DNA of 64,000 nucleotides, from assembly GCF_943193205.1 (NCBI RefSeq), contig NZ_CALPDD010000012.1:1-64000 (forward strand), given 5' to 3'. This document shows positions 31,846 through 40,778 of this stretch, one piece after another. A program made the translations under genes and the position numbers. The stretch comes from Alistipes muris. Lineage in GTDB: Bacteria > Bacteroidota > Bacteroidia > Bacteroidales > Rikenellaceae. Position 1 is the stretch's first letter. Each line of letters starts with the position of its first letter. Below the pieces are notes generated by a model, which was not told where the DNA came from, ran no database searches, and saw only the letters and a program-made list of their open reading frames with translations.

Positions 31846-32604
31846 CTACCAGTTTTTTCCGCCGCGGACGATGACGCCCTGCTTTTCCTTGAGCTTTTCC
31901 TGGGTTTTATCTTCCTGGGCCTGGATGGCGTCGAGCATCTGCTGCTGCTCCTGCTCGGAAATTCCGGCGGGCACGGGCTGCTCTTGGCCTTCGTTGTTGT
32001 TTTTGTCGTTTTGGTCCGATTCCGAGGGGGCTTGTTGGCCGTCTTGTTCTTCCTTGTCGCTATCTTGTTGTTCTTGGTTGTTATCTTGTGATTGTTCTTG
32101 CTGATTCTTGTCTTGTCCTTGTTGCTGGTCGTTATTATTTTCGCTGTTCTGATTTTCGTTTTCGTCCAAGAGCTTCTTGGTATAGGCGTAGTTATATTTG
32201 GCTTCCATATCCGCCGGGTCGAGCAACAGCGAACGGCGGTAGCTTTCGAGCGCTTCCTTGTATTTCTTTTGCAGGAACTGAGCATTGCCCAGGTTGTAAA
32301 ACGCTTGGGCGCGTTCCTTGTCCGTGCGGAGCGTATCGGCCGCGGCGCGGGCCATGGTCTGCTCGGCCTTGTCGAACATTTCGGCCTTGCAGAGGGCGCT
32401 GCCGAGGTTGTAGGTCCCCTCGAACGAACCGGGCGCATAGGTCAGCGCCTGCGTGTAGCGCTCGACGGCTTTCTTGTAGTCGCCCTTGTGGTAACTGCGG
32501 TTGCCCTTGCGTACCTCGCGCCGTTCGGGCATCTGCTGGGCGGAGGCACCCCAGAAAGCGAAAAGAAAAAGTATGTACAGGAATCGGTGCATGGCAGGGG
32601 TCAT
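31846..32604 (-). CDS. batC: BatC-type TPR protein
   Basis: 252 residues with a signal peptide (FLYILFLFAFWGASA). Two to three TPR repeats follow: RSYHKGDYKKAVERYTQALT, NLGSALCKAEMFDKAEQTMA, NLGNAQFLQKKYKEALESYR. The C-terminal part is low-complexity, rich in Gln, Asn, Asp and Glu (about residues 150-225). In Bat clusters the TPR protein is periplasmic and probably a scaffold. It overlaps the preceding gene by 4 nt (ATGA). Its stop lies beside the inverted repeat of the insert, so the last few residues could have been changed by the insertion. Confidence 0.85.
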   Translation of the reverse strand: MTPAMHRFLYILFLFAFWGASAQQMPERREVRKGNRSYHKGDYKKAVERYTQALTYAPGSFEGTYNLGSALCKAEMFDKAEQTMARAAADTLRTDKERAQAFYNLGNAQFLQKKYKEALESYRRSLLLDPADMEAKYNYAYTKKLLDENENQNSENNNDQQQGQDKNQQEQSQDNNQEQQDSDKEEQDGQQAPSESDQNDKNNNEGQEQPVPAGISEQEQQQMLDAIQAQEDKTQEKLKEKQGVIVRGGKNW

Positions 32605-33563
32605 TCGTTTTCGGCGTTCGGCTCGGCCTGCTCGGTGGCGGGCTTGGTCTCCTCGACGAAGTAATAGGCTTTGAGATAGGCGTTTTCGTTGGTCTCGGCG
32701 TCGGGCGTCGCCTTGGCGAATTTCACCAAATCGCCGTCGCGCAGAATCGCCGTGAGGTCCATCCGTGCCTTGTCGGGCAGGTCGAGGGGACGCAGGGCGC
32801 TGAGAATCTCGTCGGTGGTCATCTCCATGGCCCCCACCTCCCAGCGGCGGGCGATGTAGCTGCGCAGGATGTCGGTAAGGCCCGAATAATATTGCTTGTG
32901 GCGGTTGTTCTGCCACAGCTTGCGGTTGTGGAGCTCTTCGAGCGCCTGGATGGCCTCGACGTGGGGCGGCAGGGCAGGAGCCGGGGCGAAAAGCCCGCCT
33001 AAGGTGGCGCCGCGCTTTTTCAGATAGCGGAGCAGCGCCCAGAGGGCCGCGGCCAACAACAGAAGCCCGAACAGGCTCCACAGCAGATAACCGCGGATTT
33101 CGCCCATCCGGAACGGGAGGTCGCGCTGGGGCTTGAGGTCGAAAATGGAGTGCGACGTCGAGTCGATCTGGAAAGTCGTCACCTCCAGATGCAGCCGTTC
33201 GGCCGTGCGGAGCGTGTCGACGATGTTCTTGTCGGCATAGAGGATTTCGGCCGGGCCGAGGTCGTGGTGCCCCTCCTGGAACGCGGCCAGCCGATAGCGC
33301 TTGCGGAGCTTGATGCGGCGGCCGTCGCGCTGGAGCGTGTCGACCGGAAGCTCTTCGACCAGCTCGAAATGGCGGTCGCCCTCGTTGGGCTCGAAGAGGG
33401 GGAATGCGACCGTCTGCACGAGGTCTTTTTCCACCTCGATGACGTAGTCGAAGCGGTCGCCGATCATCAGGCTGTCGGGCTCGACGCGGGCCGTGACGAC
33501 GGGCTGTTGGGCGTGGGCGGTGACGGCGGCGAACAGCAGGCCGCATAACAGCAGTCGTTTCAT
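32601..33563 (-). CDS. Bat-operon membrane protein (BatI/DUF4381-like)
   Basis: 320 residues: signal peptide (LLLCGLLFAAVTAHA), a periplasmic beta-domain (VVTARVEPDSLMIGDRFDYV), one membrane helix (GYLLWSLFGLLLLAAALWAL, about 157-177) and a cytoplasmic helical domain with IQALEELHNRKLWQNNRHKQ and YYSGLTDILRSYIARRWEV. It has no BatD-type repeated domains. It overlaps the DUF58 gene by 4 nt and batC by 4 nt, so the whole operon is translationally coupled. The exact role is unknown. Confidence 0.75.
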   Translation of the reverse strand: MKRLLLCGLLFAAVTAHAQQPVVTARVEPDSLMIGDRFDYVIEVEKDLVQTVAFPLFEPNEGDRHFELVEELPVDTLQRDGRRIKLRKRYRLAAFQEGHHDLGPAEILYADKNIVDTLRTAERLHLEVTTFQIDSTSHSIFDLKPQRDLPFRMGEIRGYLLWSLFGLLLLAAALWALLRYLKKRGATLGGLFAPAPALPPHVEAIQALEELHNRKLWQNNRHKQYYSGLTDILRSYIARRWEVGAMEMTTDEILSALRPLDLPDKARMDLTAILRDGDLVKFAKATPDAETNENAYLKAYYFVEETKPATEQAEPNAENE

Positions 33564-34444
33564 CGTTGTCGGAAGAGTTTGAGGAGTTCGGCCACGTAGT
33601 CGCCGTCGGTCGTAATCGTGGCCGAGTCGATGCGGTGGTGGCGCAGCAGGGCGTCGATGGCTTCGCTGCGGGTGCGCCAGGCCGCGGCGTAGTGGTCGCG
33701 CATGGCGCGCGAGGAGGTGTCGGCCCACACCTTGCGGCCGCTTTCGGCGTCCTGCAGCTCGACGATTCCCACGTCGGGAAGCTCGGCTTCGCGCGGGTCG
33801 CAGACGCGGATGCCTACCAGGTCGTGTTTGCTGCCCGCGATTTTCAGCGCGTCTTCCAATGCCGCGCGGTCCTGCGCCGGGTCGAGGAAGTCCGAGAGGA
33901 TGAAAGTCGTGCAGCGTTTCTTGTTGACGTTGGTCAGCATCCGCAGGGGCTCGGAGAGCCGGGTGCCCTGCGACTGGGGCCGGAACCCGACCAACTCGCG
34001 GATAATCATCAAGATATGGCTGCGGCCCTTTTTGGGCGGGATGAACTTCTCGACCTTGTCCGAGAAGAAGATGCAGCCCACCTTGTCGTTGTTCTGCGCG
34101 GCGGAGAAAGCCAGCACGGCCGCGATTTCGGTCATGACGTTCTTCTTGAACCGTTCCGCCGACCCGAACAGCCGCGACGCGGAGACGTCCACGAGGAGCA
34201 TCATGGTCAGCTCGCGCTCCTCCTCGTAAATCTTGATGTGGGGCTTGCGCGAACGCGCCGTGACGTTCCAGTCGATGTCGCGCACGTCGTCGCCGGCGCG
34301 GTACTCCCTCACTTCGGAAAACGACATGCCCCGTCCGCGGAAGGCCGTGTGGTACTTGCCGGCGAAGATTTCGTCGGAAAGTCCGCGGGTCTTGATTTCG
34401 ATTTTGCGGACGCGCCTGAGAATATCCTGTTCGTTCTCCTGCAT
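33560..34444 (-). CDS. DUF58 domain protein
   Basis: 294 residues with the DUF58 core RGMSFSEVREYRAGDDVRDI, then DWNVTARSRKPHIKIYEEER. A VWA-like half follows (LLVDVSASRLFGSA, then TTFILSDFLDPAQD). There is no signal peptide. DUF58 proteins are almost always partners of the MoxR ATPase, encoded 4 nt upstream, in a presumed chaperone system acting on VWA proteins such as BatA/BatB. Confidence 0.9.
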   Translation of the reverse strand: MQENEQDILRRVRKIEIKTRGLSDEIFAGKYHTAFRGRGMSFSEVREYRAGDDVRDIDWNVTARSRKPHIKIYEEERELTMMLLVDVSASRLFGSAERFKKNVMTEIAAVLAFSAAQNNDKVGCIFFSDKVEKFIPPKKGRSHILMIIRELVGFRPQSQGTRLSEPLRMLTNVNKKRCTTFILSDFLDPAQDRAALEDALKIAGSKHDLVGIRVCDPREAELPDVGIVELQDAESGRKVWADTSSRAMRDHYAAAWRTRSEAIDALLRHHRIDSATITTDGDYVAELLKLFRQR

Positions 34445-34448
34445 CGCG

Positions 34449-35447
34449 TTAGGGGACGATTACGTTGTTGAGGATGTCGGTGACGATCTCTTCGGAGGTG
34501 ATGTTCTCGGCTTCGGCTTCGTAGGTGAGGCCGATGCGGTGGCGCAGCACGTCGTGGCAGACGGCGCGCACGTCCTCGGGGATGACGTAGCCGCGGCGGC
34601 GGATGAAGGCGTAGGCCCGGGCGGCCTTGGCCAGCGAAATCGACGCGCGGGGCGAACCGCCGTAGGCGATGAGGTTCTGCAGCTTGCCCAGGCTGTATTC
34701 GCCCGGCTCGCGCGTGGCGAAGATGATGTCGATGATGTACTTCTCGATTTTCTCGTCCATGTAGACGTCTTCGACCACCTTGCGGGCCTTGACGATGTCT
34801 TCGGGCGCGATGACCTTGCTCACTTCGGGCATCCCGGCCCCCGCGAGGTTCATGCGCACGATGTCGCGCTCCTCCTGCTTGTTGGGGTAGGAAATCTTGG
34901 CCTTGAGCATGAAACGGTCGACCTGCGCTTCGGGCAGGGGGTAGGTGCCCTCCTGCTCCAGCGGGTTCTGCGTGGCGAGCACGAGGAACGGCTGCGGCAG
35001 GGGATAGGTCTCGTCGCCGATGGTCACCTGCCGCTCCTGCATGGCTTCGAGCAGCGCCGACTGCACCTTGGCCGGGGAACGGTTGATTTCGTCGGCCAGC
35101 ACGAAATTGGCGAAGATCGGCCCCTTCCGGACCACGAAATCCTCGTTCTTCTGCGAGTAGATGAGCGTGCCCAGCAGGTCGGCGGGCAGCAGGTCGGGGG
35201 TGAACTGGATGCGCGAGAAACCGGCGTCGACAGCCTTGGCCAGCGTGGTGATGGCCAGCGTCTTGGCCAGACCCGGCACGCCCTCCAGCAGGATATGGCC
35301 GTTGGAAAGCAGGCCGATGAGCAGCGTGTCGACCAGGTGGCCCTGCCCGACGATGACTTTGCCGATTTCGCTGCGCAGCGTGTCGACGAAGACCGATTCG
35401 CGTTCGATGCGTTCGTTGAGTTCCTTGATGTTGATGACTTCGCTCAT
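34449..35447 (-). CDS. MoxR-family AAA+ ATPase
   Basis: 332 residues. Walker A is GVPGLAKT and Walker B/sensor region is FVLADEINRSPAKVQSALLE. Also present: ATQNPLEQEGTYPLPEAQVD and the C-terminal lid block YGGSPRASISLAKAARAYA. MoxR ATPases act as chaperones that load cofactors or mature VWA-domain partners. First gene of the operon that runs through DUF58, the Bat membrane protein, batC, the insert, batA and batB. Confidence 0.93.
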   Translation of the reverse strand: MSEVINIKELNERIERESVFVDTLRSEIGKVIVGQGHLVDTLLIGLLSNGHILLEGVPGLAKTLAITTLAKAVDAGFSRIQFTPDLLPADLLGTLIYSQKNEDFVVRKGPIFANFVLADEINRSPAKVQSALLEAMQERQVTIGDETYPLPQPFLVLATQNPLEQEGTYPLPEAQVDRFMLKAKISYPNKQEERDIVRMNLAGAGMPEVSKVIAPEDIVKARKVVEDVYMDEKIEKYIIDIIFATREPGEYSLGKLQNLIAYGGSPRASISLAKAARAYAFIRRRGYVIPEDVRAVCHDVLRHRIGLTYEAEAENITSEEIVTDILNNVIVP

Positions 35448-35589
35448 GGTATGTTTCTGTTTCGATTGTTTGCCGGTTTCGTTCTTTCAACGCATCCGCG
35501 CCGAAATTATTGCAAAACTAATAAAATAACGCTTAAAAAATCCCGGTTTCCGCCGATTTTTCCCTATCGTGCCATGGGTAGAACCTTAA

Positions 35590-35706
35590 TTCGCATGGCT
35601 TGACTTCGATGCCGCGCCTGCGGATCCTGGGAAACACACGCTTTTCGTGCGCCTGACCGCCGATGACGGAACGGTGTTCGAGGCGAGCGAAGAAGCCGAA
35701 TTCTGA
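35590..35706 (+). pseudogene. Short 3' coding remnant
   Basis: A 38-codon frame opened by a TAA and ended by TGA at 35704-35706, reading GKHTLFVRLTADDGTVFEAS near its middle. It has GC-rich, protein-like codon use but no start and no upstream continuation. It may be the tail of a lost secreted or sugar-active protein; too short to name. Confidence 0.35.
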
Positions 35707-35791
35707 CGGTGCGCCACCCCTTTTTCGGAGGGGCGGCGATTTTTTGCGAAAGATTTTTCCGGAAATCGGCGACGCTTCCCCGGCAGAATGC

Positions 35792-35799
35792 TAATTTTG
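35792..35799 (+). promoter_or_regulatory. -7 box (TAATTTTG) of the pcrA operon
   Basis: Consensus box 17 nt before the ATG at 35817. Confidence 0.5.
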
Positions 35800-35816
35800 C
35801 AGGGAAAATCTACGAC

Positions 35817-38309
35817 ATGGAATCACCGATATTACAGGGACTGAATCCTGCCCAGCGCGACGCCGTGGTGAACTACGATTCGCCGTCGCTTATCATTGCG
35901 GGCGCCGGGTCGGGCAAGACGCGTGTGCTGACCTCACGTATCGCCTACATGATCGAACAGGGGGTCAAGCCGCACAACATTCTGGCCCTCACCTTTACGA
36001 ACAAGGCTGCCGAGCAGATGCGCTCGCGCATTGCCGCCATGCTGCCCGACAACCGCAGCCGCTTCATCCGGATGGGCACGTTCCACTCGGTTTTTTCGCG
36101 GATTCTGCGCGAGAACGCCGAACGGATAGGCTACCCGCAGTCGTTTACCATCTATGAGCCCTCGGACAGCCGCAACCTGCTGAAAACCATTGTCCGCGAA
36201 CTGAACCTCGACGAAGACAAATACAAGCCTGCGCGGCTTGCGTCGCGTATTTCGTTTGCCAAAAACGCGTTGGTGACCCCCGGCGCCTACCTGGCCAATA
36301 CGACCTACGGAACCGAGGACCGGCACGCGCAGATTCCCGAATTCGGCAACATCTACAACACCTACTGCCAGCGCTGCAAACGCAACGGAGCGATGGATTT
36401 CGACGACCTGCTGCTGCAGACCAACATTCTGCTGCGCGACTGCCCCGAGGTGCTGGCCCGCTATCAGGAACAGTTCCAATATATTCTGGTCGACGAGTAC
36501 CAGGACACCAACTACGCGCAGTATGTCATCATCCGCCGCCTGTCGCAGATCCATTCGCGGGTGTGCGTCGTGGGCGACGATGCGCAGTCGATCTATTCGT
36601 TCCGCGGGGCCAAAATCGAAAATATTCTGTCGTTTCAGAAAGATTTCCCCACGGCCGAGGTTTTCAAGCTCGAACAGAATTACCGTTCGACCCGCACTAT
36701 CGTCGATGCGGCCAATTCGGTCATTCGGCGCAACTCCAAGAAGCTGGATAAGAATTGTTTTTCGGAAGGAGCCCGGGGCGAAAAAATCCGTGTGCTGAAA
36801 GCCTATAACGACCGTGAGGAGGCCGAAATGGTGGTCTCCGACCTGCGCGACAAGGTGCGTGCGGCGGGCGACGAATGGGCCGAAGCGGTCATCCTCTACC
36901 GTACCAACAGCCAGTCGGCCGTGCTGGAGGACAACCTGCGGCGGCGCGGGATTCCCTACCGGATTTACAAGGGGTCGTCGTTCTACGACCACAAGGAAAT
37001 CAAGGACCTGATGGCCTACATCCGGCTGGTCGTCAACCCGCGCGACGACGAGGCGTTCCGGCGCATCGTCAACTATCCGGCGCGCGGTATCGGCGACACG
37101 ACCGTGCAGCGGATTGCGCAGATGGCCGCCGAGCGGGGCGTTTCGATGTGGGAGGCGGTCGATGCGCTGGTGGCCGAGCCGCCGGCCGATGCCGTGCAGA
37201 AAGCCATCGTCCGCAAGGTGGCGGAGTTCGTGGCGATGATTCGTTCGCTGGCGGCCGCCCGGGGCGAAAAGGGACTCTACGACTTCGGCCACGAAATCGC
37301 TTCGCGGTCGGGCATTCTGGCGGCATATCGGTCCGAGAACACGCCGGAAGCGACTTCGGCGCTCGACAACATCGAGGAGCTGCTCAACTCGATGCAGCTG
37401 TTCAAGGAACAGCGCGACGCCGAAATCCGCGGGGGCGAACGGCAGCCCGAGGAGGAGGCGACCATCGAGGAGTGGCTGCAGAACGTCATGCTCATGACCG
37501 ACATGGACAAGGACGACCCCGAGGACCGCAACAAAGTGACCCTGATGACCGTTCATTCGGCCAAGGGGCTGGAATACAAACATGTGTATATTGTCGGGCT
37601 GGAGGAAAACCTCTTCCCCTCGCAGCGGGCCGTGGAGACGCCCGACGGCTTGGAGGAGGAGCGGCGGCTGTTCTACGTGGCGCTCACGCGTGCCAAGGTG
37701 GCGGCGACGCTTTCGTATGCCGAAATGCGGTTCAAGTGGGGTAACATGGAGTTTTCGCGCCCGAGCTGTTTCCTGCACGAAATCGACCCGCAGTACCTCG
37801 AAACCGCTGTGGAAGCCGACGGCGAACGCCTGGTAAGGCGCGAGGAGGGCGGTTCGGCCCTCGACGAGTTGCGCCGACGGTTCGACTACCGTTTTCAGCA
37901 GAAACAACCCGGCGACGAACGGGGCTACGGCAGCGGTCCGGCCCAACGGTTCCCGCGGAACGGACAGCCCGGGCGGCCGCAGGGCGGCTACGGCTCAGGC
38001 TCCGGGGCTTCGCAGGGCGCTTCCCGCTTCGGGGCGCCCAAACCGCGCACGGCACCCGACCCGGCCTTGGTGCAGACCCCGCGGCCTTCGACCGAAGGGA
38101 TGCGGCGTTTGGGCGTGCGTCCGGCGGGCGATGCGGCTGCGGCCTGCGGCGACTATGCTGTGGGGCAGCGGGTCGAGCACCAGAAGTTCGGCGTCGGCAT
38201 CATCCGCCGCATCGAGATGCTGGCCGAGGACCAGAAGCTGGTCATCGCGTTCGACAATGCCGGCGAAAAGACCCTGCTGGCCAAATTCGCCAAACTGACC
38301 AAACTCTGA
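35817..38309 (+). CDS. pcrA: UvrD/PcrA-type superfamily 1 DNA helicase
   Basis: 830 residues. Helicase motifs in order: LNPAQRDAV (Q), IIAGAGSGKTRVLTSR (I), TFTNKAAEQMR (Ia), ILVDEYQDTNYAQ (II), VVGDDAQSIYSFRGA (III), EQNYRST (IV), VTLMTVHSAKGLEYKHV (V) and RRLFYVALTRAK (VI). A Gly/Pro/Ser-rich linker (about residues 700-765) leads to a C-terminal PcrA-type module (VEHQKFGVGIIRRIE). It unwinds DNA in repair and replication restart. The start at 35817 is chosen because a promoter box precedes it. It is followed after 5 nt by a glycosyltransferase gene. Confidence 0.95.
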   Translation: MESPILQGLNPAQRDAVVNYDSPSLIIAGAGSGKTRVLTSRIAYMIEQGVKPHNILALTFTNKAAEQMRSRIAAMLPDNRSRFIRMGTFHSVFSRILRENAERIGYPQSFTIYEPSDSRNLLKTIVRELNLDEDKYKPARLASRISFAKNALVTPGAYLANTTYGTEDRHAQIPEFGNIYNTYCQRCKRNGAMDFDDLLLQTNILLRDCPEVLARYQEQFQYILVDEYQDTNYAQYVIIRRLSQIHSRVCVVGDDAQSIYSFRGAKIENILSFQKDFPTAEVFKLEQNYRSTRTIVDAANSVIRRNSKKLDKNCFSEGARGEKIRVLKAYNDREEAEMVVSDLRDKVRAAGDEWAEAVILYRTNSQSAVLEDNLRRRGIPYRIYKGSSFYDHKEIKDLMAYIRLVVNPRDDEAFRRIVNYPARGIGDTTVQRIAQMAAERGVSMWEAVDALVAEPPADAVQKAIVRKVAEFVAMIRSLAAARGEKGLYDFGHEIASRSGILAAYRSENTPEATSALDNIEELLNSMQLFKEQRDAEIRGGERQPEEEATIEEWLQNVMLMTDMDKDDPEDRNKVTLMTVHSAKGLEYKHVYIVGLEENLFPSQRAVETPDGLEEERRLFYVALTRAKVAATLSYAEMRFKWGNMEFSRPSCFLHEIDPQYLETAVEADGERLVRREEGGSALDELRRRFDYRFQQKQPGDERGYGSGPAQRFPRNGQPGRPQGGYGSGSGASQGASRFGAPKPRTAPDPALVQTPRPSTEGMRRLGVRPAGDAAAACGDYAVGQRVEHQKFGVGIIRRIEMLAEDQKLVIAFDNAGEKTLLAKFAKLTKL

Positions 38310-38314
38310 CCCCG

Positions 38315-39250
38315 ATGCAAACGCCGCTCGTATCGGTCTGCATGACGACCTACAACCACGAAGCCTACATCCGGCAGGCCATCGAGGGCGTGCTGGCGCA
38401 GCAGACGTCGTTCGGGGTCGAGCTGGTGCTGGGCGAAGACAGCAGCACGGACGGCACGGCGGCCGTCTGCCGCGAGTATGCCCGGCGTTTTCCCGACCGG
38501 GTGCGGGTGGTCGGCGGCGGGGAGAACGTCGGTTGGCGGGCCAACTACCGCCGGACGTTCGATGCCTGCCGCGGCAAGTATGTGGCCTACTGCGACGGCG
38601 ACGACTGGTGGGACGACCCGCTGAAGCTGCAAACGCAGGTCGGCCTCCTGGAGAGCGACCCTGCGTGCGGCATGTGCTGCACGGCGGCGACGGACTTCTA
38701 CCAGGCGACGGGCGAACGGAAACCCTATCCGCCGGAACGCTACACCGATTTCGGCCGCCTGCTGCTGCGGACCACCGTCGCCAACTGCACGACCCTTGCG
38801 CGGCGCGGACTGATTGCCCGCTATTACGACGAAATCCGCCCCGAACTCCATCCCGAATGGCTCACCGACGACTGGCCCATGTGGCTGTGGTTCGCGGCGT
38901 GCAGCCGCATCCGCTTCATCGACCGGCCGACGGCCGTGCACCGTCGTCTGCCTGCGAGCGTCAGCCACAGCGCGGAGTACAGGCAGCGGATTGCTTTCCG
39001 CGATTCGCTGATGGGAATAAGCCTTTGGTTCGATGAACGTTACACCGGGGGCCGCAACCGTTTCCGCATCCTGCGCGAACGGAGTGCGGTGGCGCTGTGG
39101 ATTCTCTCCTACCACGGTCCGGTGCGCGAATATTTGGTGCGCTGGTGGCGCGACCTCAAGGCCACGCCGCGGCTGCTGCTTTGTCCCGAAGGAGCGGGAC
39201 TGCTGGTGAAAAAGGTGCTGTTCAGGCGCCGGAAAACTCTGCGACTATGA
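38315..39250 (+). CDS. Family 2 glycosyltransferase
   Basis: 311 residues with the GT-A fold: LVSVCMTTYNHEAYIRQAIE at the N-terminus, LGEDSSTDGT, and the metal-binding DxD in VAYCDGDDWWDDPLKL. The C-terminal part has no membrane helix and includes a basic tail. The sugar and acceptor are unknown. It sits between pcrA and nth and overlaps nth by 4 nt, an odd place for a surface polysaccharide gene, so the operon link is probably not functional. Confidence 0.9.
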   Translation: MQTPLVSVCMTTYNHEAYIRQAIEGVLAQQTSFGVELVLGEDSSTDGTAAVCREYARRFPDRVRVVGGGENVGWRANYRRTFDACRGKYVAYCDGDDWWDDPLKLQTQVGLLESDPACGMCCTAATDFYQATGERKPYPPERYTDFGRLLLRTTVANCTTLARRGLIARYYDEIRPELHPEWLTDDWPMWLWFAACSRIRFIDRPTAVHRRLPASVSHSAEYRQRIAFRDSLMGISLWFDERYTGGRNRFRILRERSAVALWILSYHGPVREYLVRWWRDLKATPRLLLCPEGAGLLVKKVLFRRRKTLRL

Positions 39251-39903
39251 CACTCAGACAACGTTACGACGGAATCATCGGCTGGTTTTCGGAGCACATG
39301 CCCGTGGCCGAGAGCGAACTGCACTACGACAATCCCTACCAGCTGCTGGTAGCCGTCATCCTGTCGGCCCAATGTACCGACAAGCGGGTCAACATGACCA
39401 CGCCGGCCCTCTTCGAGCGCTTCCCCACGCCCGACAAGATGGCGGAAGCGGGGGCGGAGGGAATCTATCCCTATATAAAGAGTATCTCCTATCCGAACAA
39501 CAAGGCGAAGAATCTGGCCGGGATGGCCCGCATGCTGTGCGAGGAATTCGGCGGCGAGGTGCCCTCCGACCTCGACGCGATGCAGCGGCTGCCGGGGGTG
39601 GGGCGCAAGACGGCCAACGTGCTGGGGGCCGTGCTGTGGCAGCGCGAGGTGATGCCTGTCGACACGCATGTGTTCCGCGTCTCGGAACGTATAGGGCTGA
39701 CCACCAACTCCAAAACGCCGCTGCAAACCGAACTGGCGCTCGAAAAGAACATCCCCGGCCGTCTGCTTCCCGTGGCGCACCACTGGCTGATTCTCCACGG
39801 ACGCTACGTCTGTACGGCGCGCGCTCCGAAATGCGCTTCGTGCGGCATAGCCCCCTGGTGCCGCAAATATGCGGCGGAACAGAAGACAATGAATAAGGAA
39901 TAG
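39247..39903 (+). CDS. nth: Endonuclease III
   Basis: 218 residues. This base-excision enzyme removes oxidised pyrimidines and nicks the abasic site. Visible: LLVAVILSAQCTDKRVN, the helix-hairpin-helix LPGVGRKTANVLGA with the catalytic Lys region, VDTHVFRVSERIG with the catalytic Asp, and the 4Fe-4S cluster cysteines in CTARAPKCASCGIAPWC. The ATG overlaps the glycosyltransferase stop by 4 nt (ATGA). Confidence 0.95.
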   Translation: MTLRQRYDGIIGWFSEHMPVAESELHYDNPYQLLVAVILSAQCTDKRVNMTTPALFERFPTPDKMAEAGAEGIYPYIKSISYPNNKAKNLAGMARMLCEEFGGEVPSDLDAMQRLPGVGRKTANVLGAVLWQREVMPVDTHVFRVSERIGLTTNSKTPLQTELALEKNIPGRLLPVAHHWLILHGRYVCTARAPKCASCGIAPWCRKYAAEQKTMNKE

Positions 39904-39964
39904 TTAATAATGAATAATTATTTCGCTACATTCCGTTCATTATCCACTATTCATTATTAATTAT
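39904..39964. repeat. AT-rich inverted repeat between convergent genes
   Basis: TTAATAATGAA on one side and its complement TTCATTATTAA on the other, separated by about 30 bp. It lies between the convergent nth and DUF3108 genes and may act as a bidirectional terminator, though it is much more AT-rich than the other terminators here. Confidence 0.5.
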
Positions 39965-40759
39965 TCACTTGACAAGACTGGTCACCGGGTATTTGAGATT
40001 CTTGTAACCGGAAATGTAACCGTTGATGCTGCCCACGCGGACGGGCGATTCGATGTAGACCGGAATCTTGTTCTTGTCGTCCGTGATCCAGATGTAGAAG
40101 ACCGTGCCGTCGGTGAACGAATAGCCTTCGGTCGTGCCCAGCTGGCAATCGAACTTGAGGGTCCGGAACTTGCCCATGTTGCGGATTTTCTTCACCTCGC
40201 GGCCCAGAAAGCGGTAGCGGATATTGCGCACCGTATCCTGCAGCACCATCCGCAGGTATTCCGGTTTGTCCTTGCTGAAATCGTCCGCCTCGGCCGTGCG
40301 CATGTTGAAAAAGAGCGATATGGCGTCCATGCTTTCGGGCGTGAGGGGCATTTCCTTCTCGGCGAACGGACGCTGCCGGCTGCGCCAGCGGGTCCGCACG
40401 ACCGAATCCTGCCACACGTAGTCGAAACGGCTCTCGAACGTGTAGTCGCCCTCGCGGATGTCGCTCTGGAAATACTCGCTGCGCAGCGTGACGGGGTCGA
40501 TCCAGACCTGGTAGATGTCTTCCATGTTGTAGAACCAGCGGTAGGTCGGCAGCGTGCGCCCCACCCCCTTGACGAGGTAGTATTTCTTCCCGTCGCACGT
40601 GGTTTCGGTTGTCGTCACCTCGACGGTCCCCACTTCGGTGTTGGGGAACATTTTGGCCTTGTAGCTCACCCGGTATCGGAGCACTTCGCCGGGGTGGTAG
40701 AGCTGGGCGGCCAGGGGGCCGGTCCACAGGAGCAGTATGGCAAGAAGCAGTCGTTTCAT
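39965..40759 (-). CDS. DUF3108 secreted protein
   Basis: 264 residues with a signal peptide (KRLLLAILLLWTGPLAAQ). The rest reads as a beta-rich DUF3108 domain: GEVLRYRVSYKAKMFPNTEV, RSEYFQSDIREGDYTFESRF, and the C-terminal YIWITDDKNKIPVYIESPVR. Proteins of this family are periplasmic or lipid-facing and of unknown function. It lies 19 nt downstream of recG on the same strand and is probably co-transcribed. Confidence 0.87.
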   Translation of the reverse strand: MKRLLLAILLLWTGPLAAQLYHPGEVLRYRVSYKAKMFPNTEVGTVEVTTTETTCDGKKYYLVKGVGRTLPTYRWFYNMEDIYQVWIDPVTLRSEYFQSDIREGDYTFESRFDYVWQDSVVRTRWRSRQRPFAEKEMPLTPESMDAISLFFNMRTAEADDFSKDKPEYLRMVLQDTVRNIRYRFLGREVKKIRNMGKFRTLKFDCQLGTTEGYSFTDGTVFYIWITDDKNKIPVYIESPVRVGSINGYISGYKNLKYPVTSLVK

Positions 40760-40778
40760 AAAAATCGGTATGCGTTCG

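Noticed and set aside
35934..37946. Minus-strand frame of 670 codons opposite pcrA
   Set aside because: Antisense to all helicase motifs of PcrA; no domain in it.
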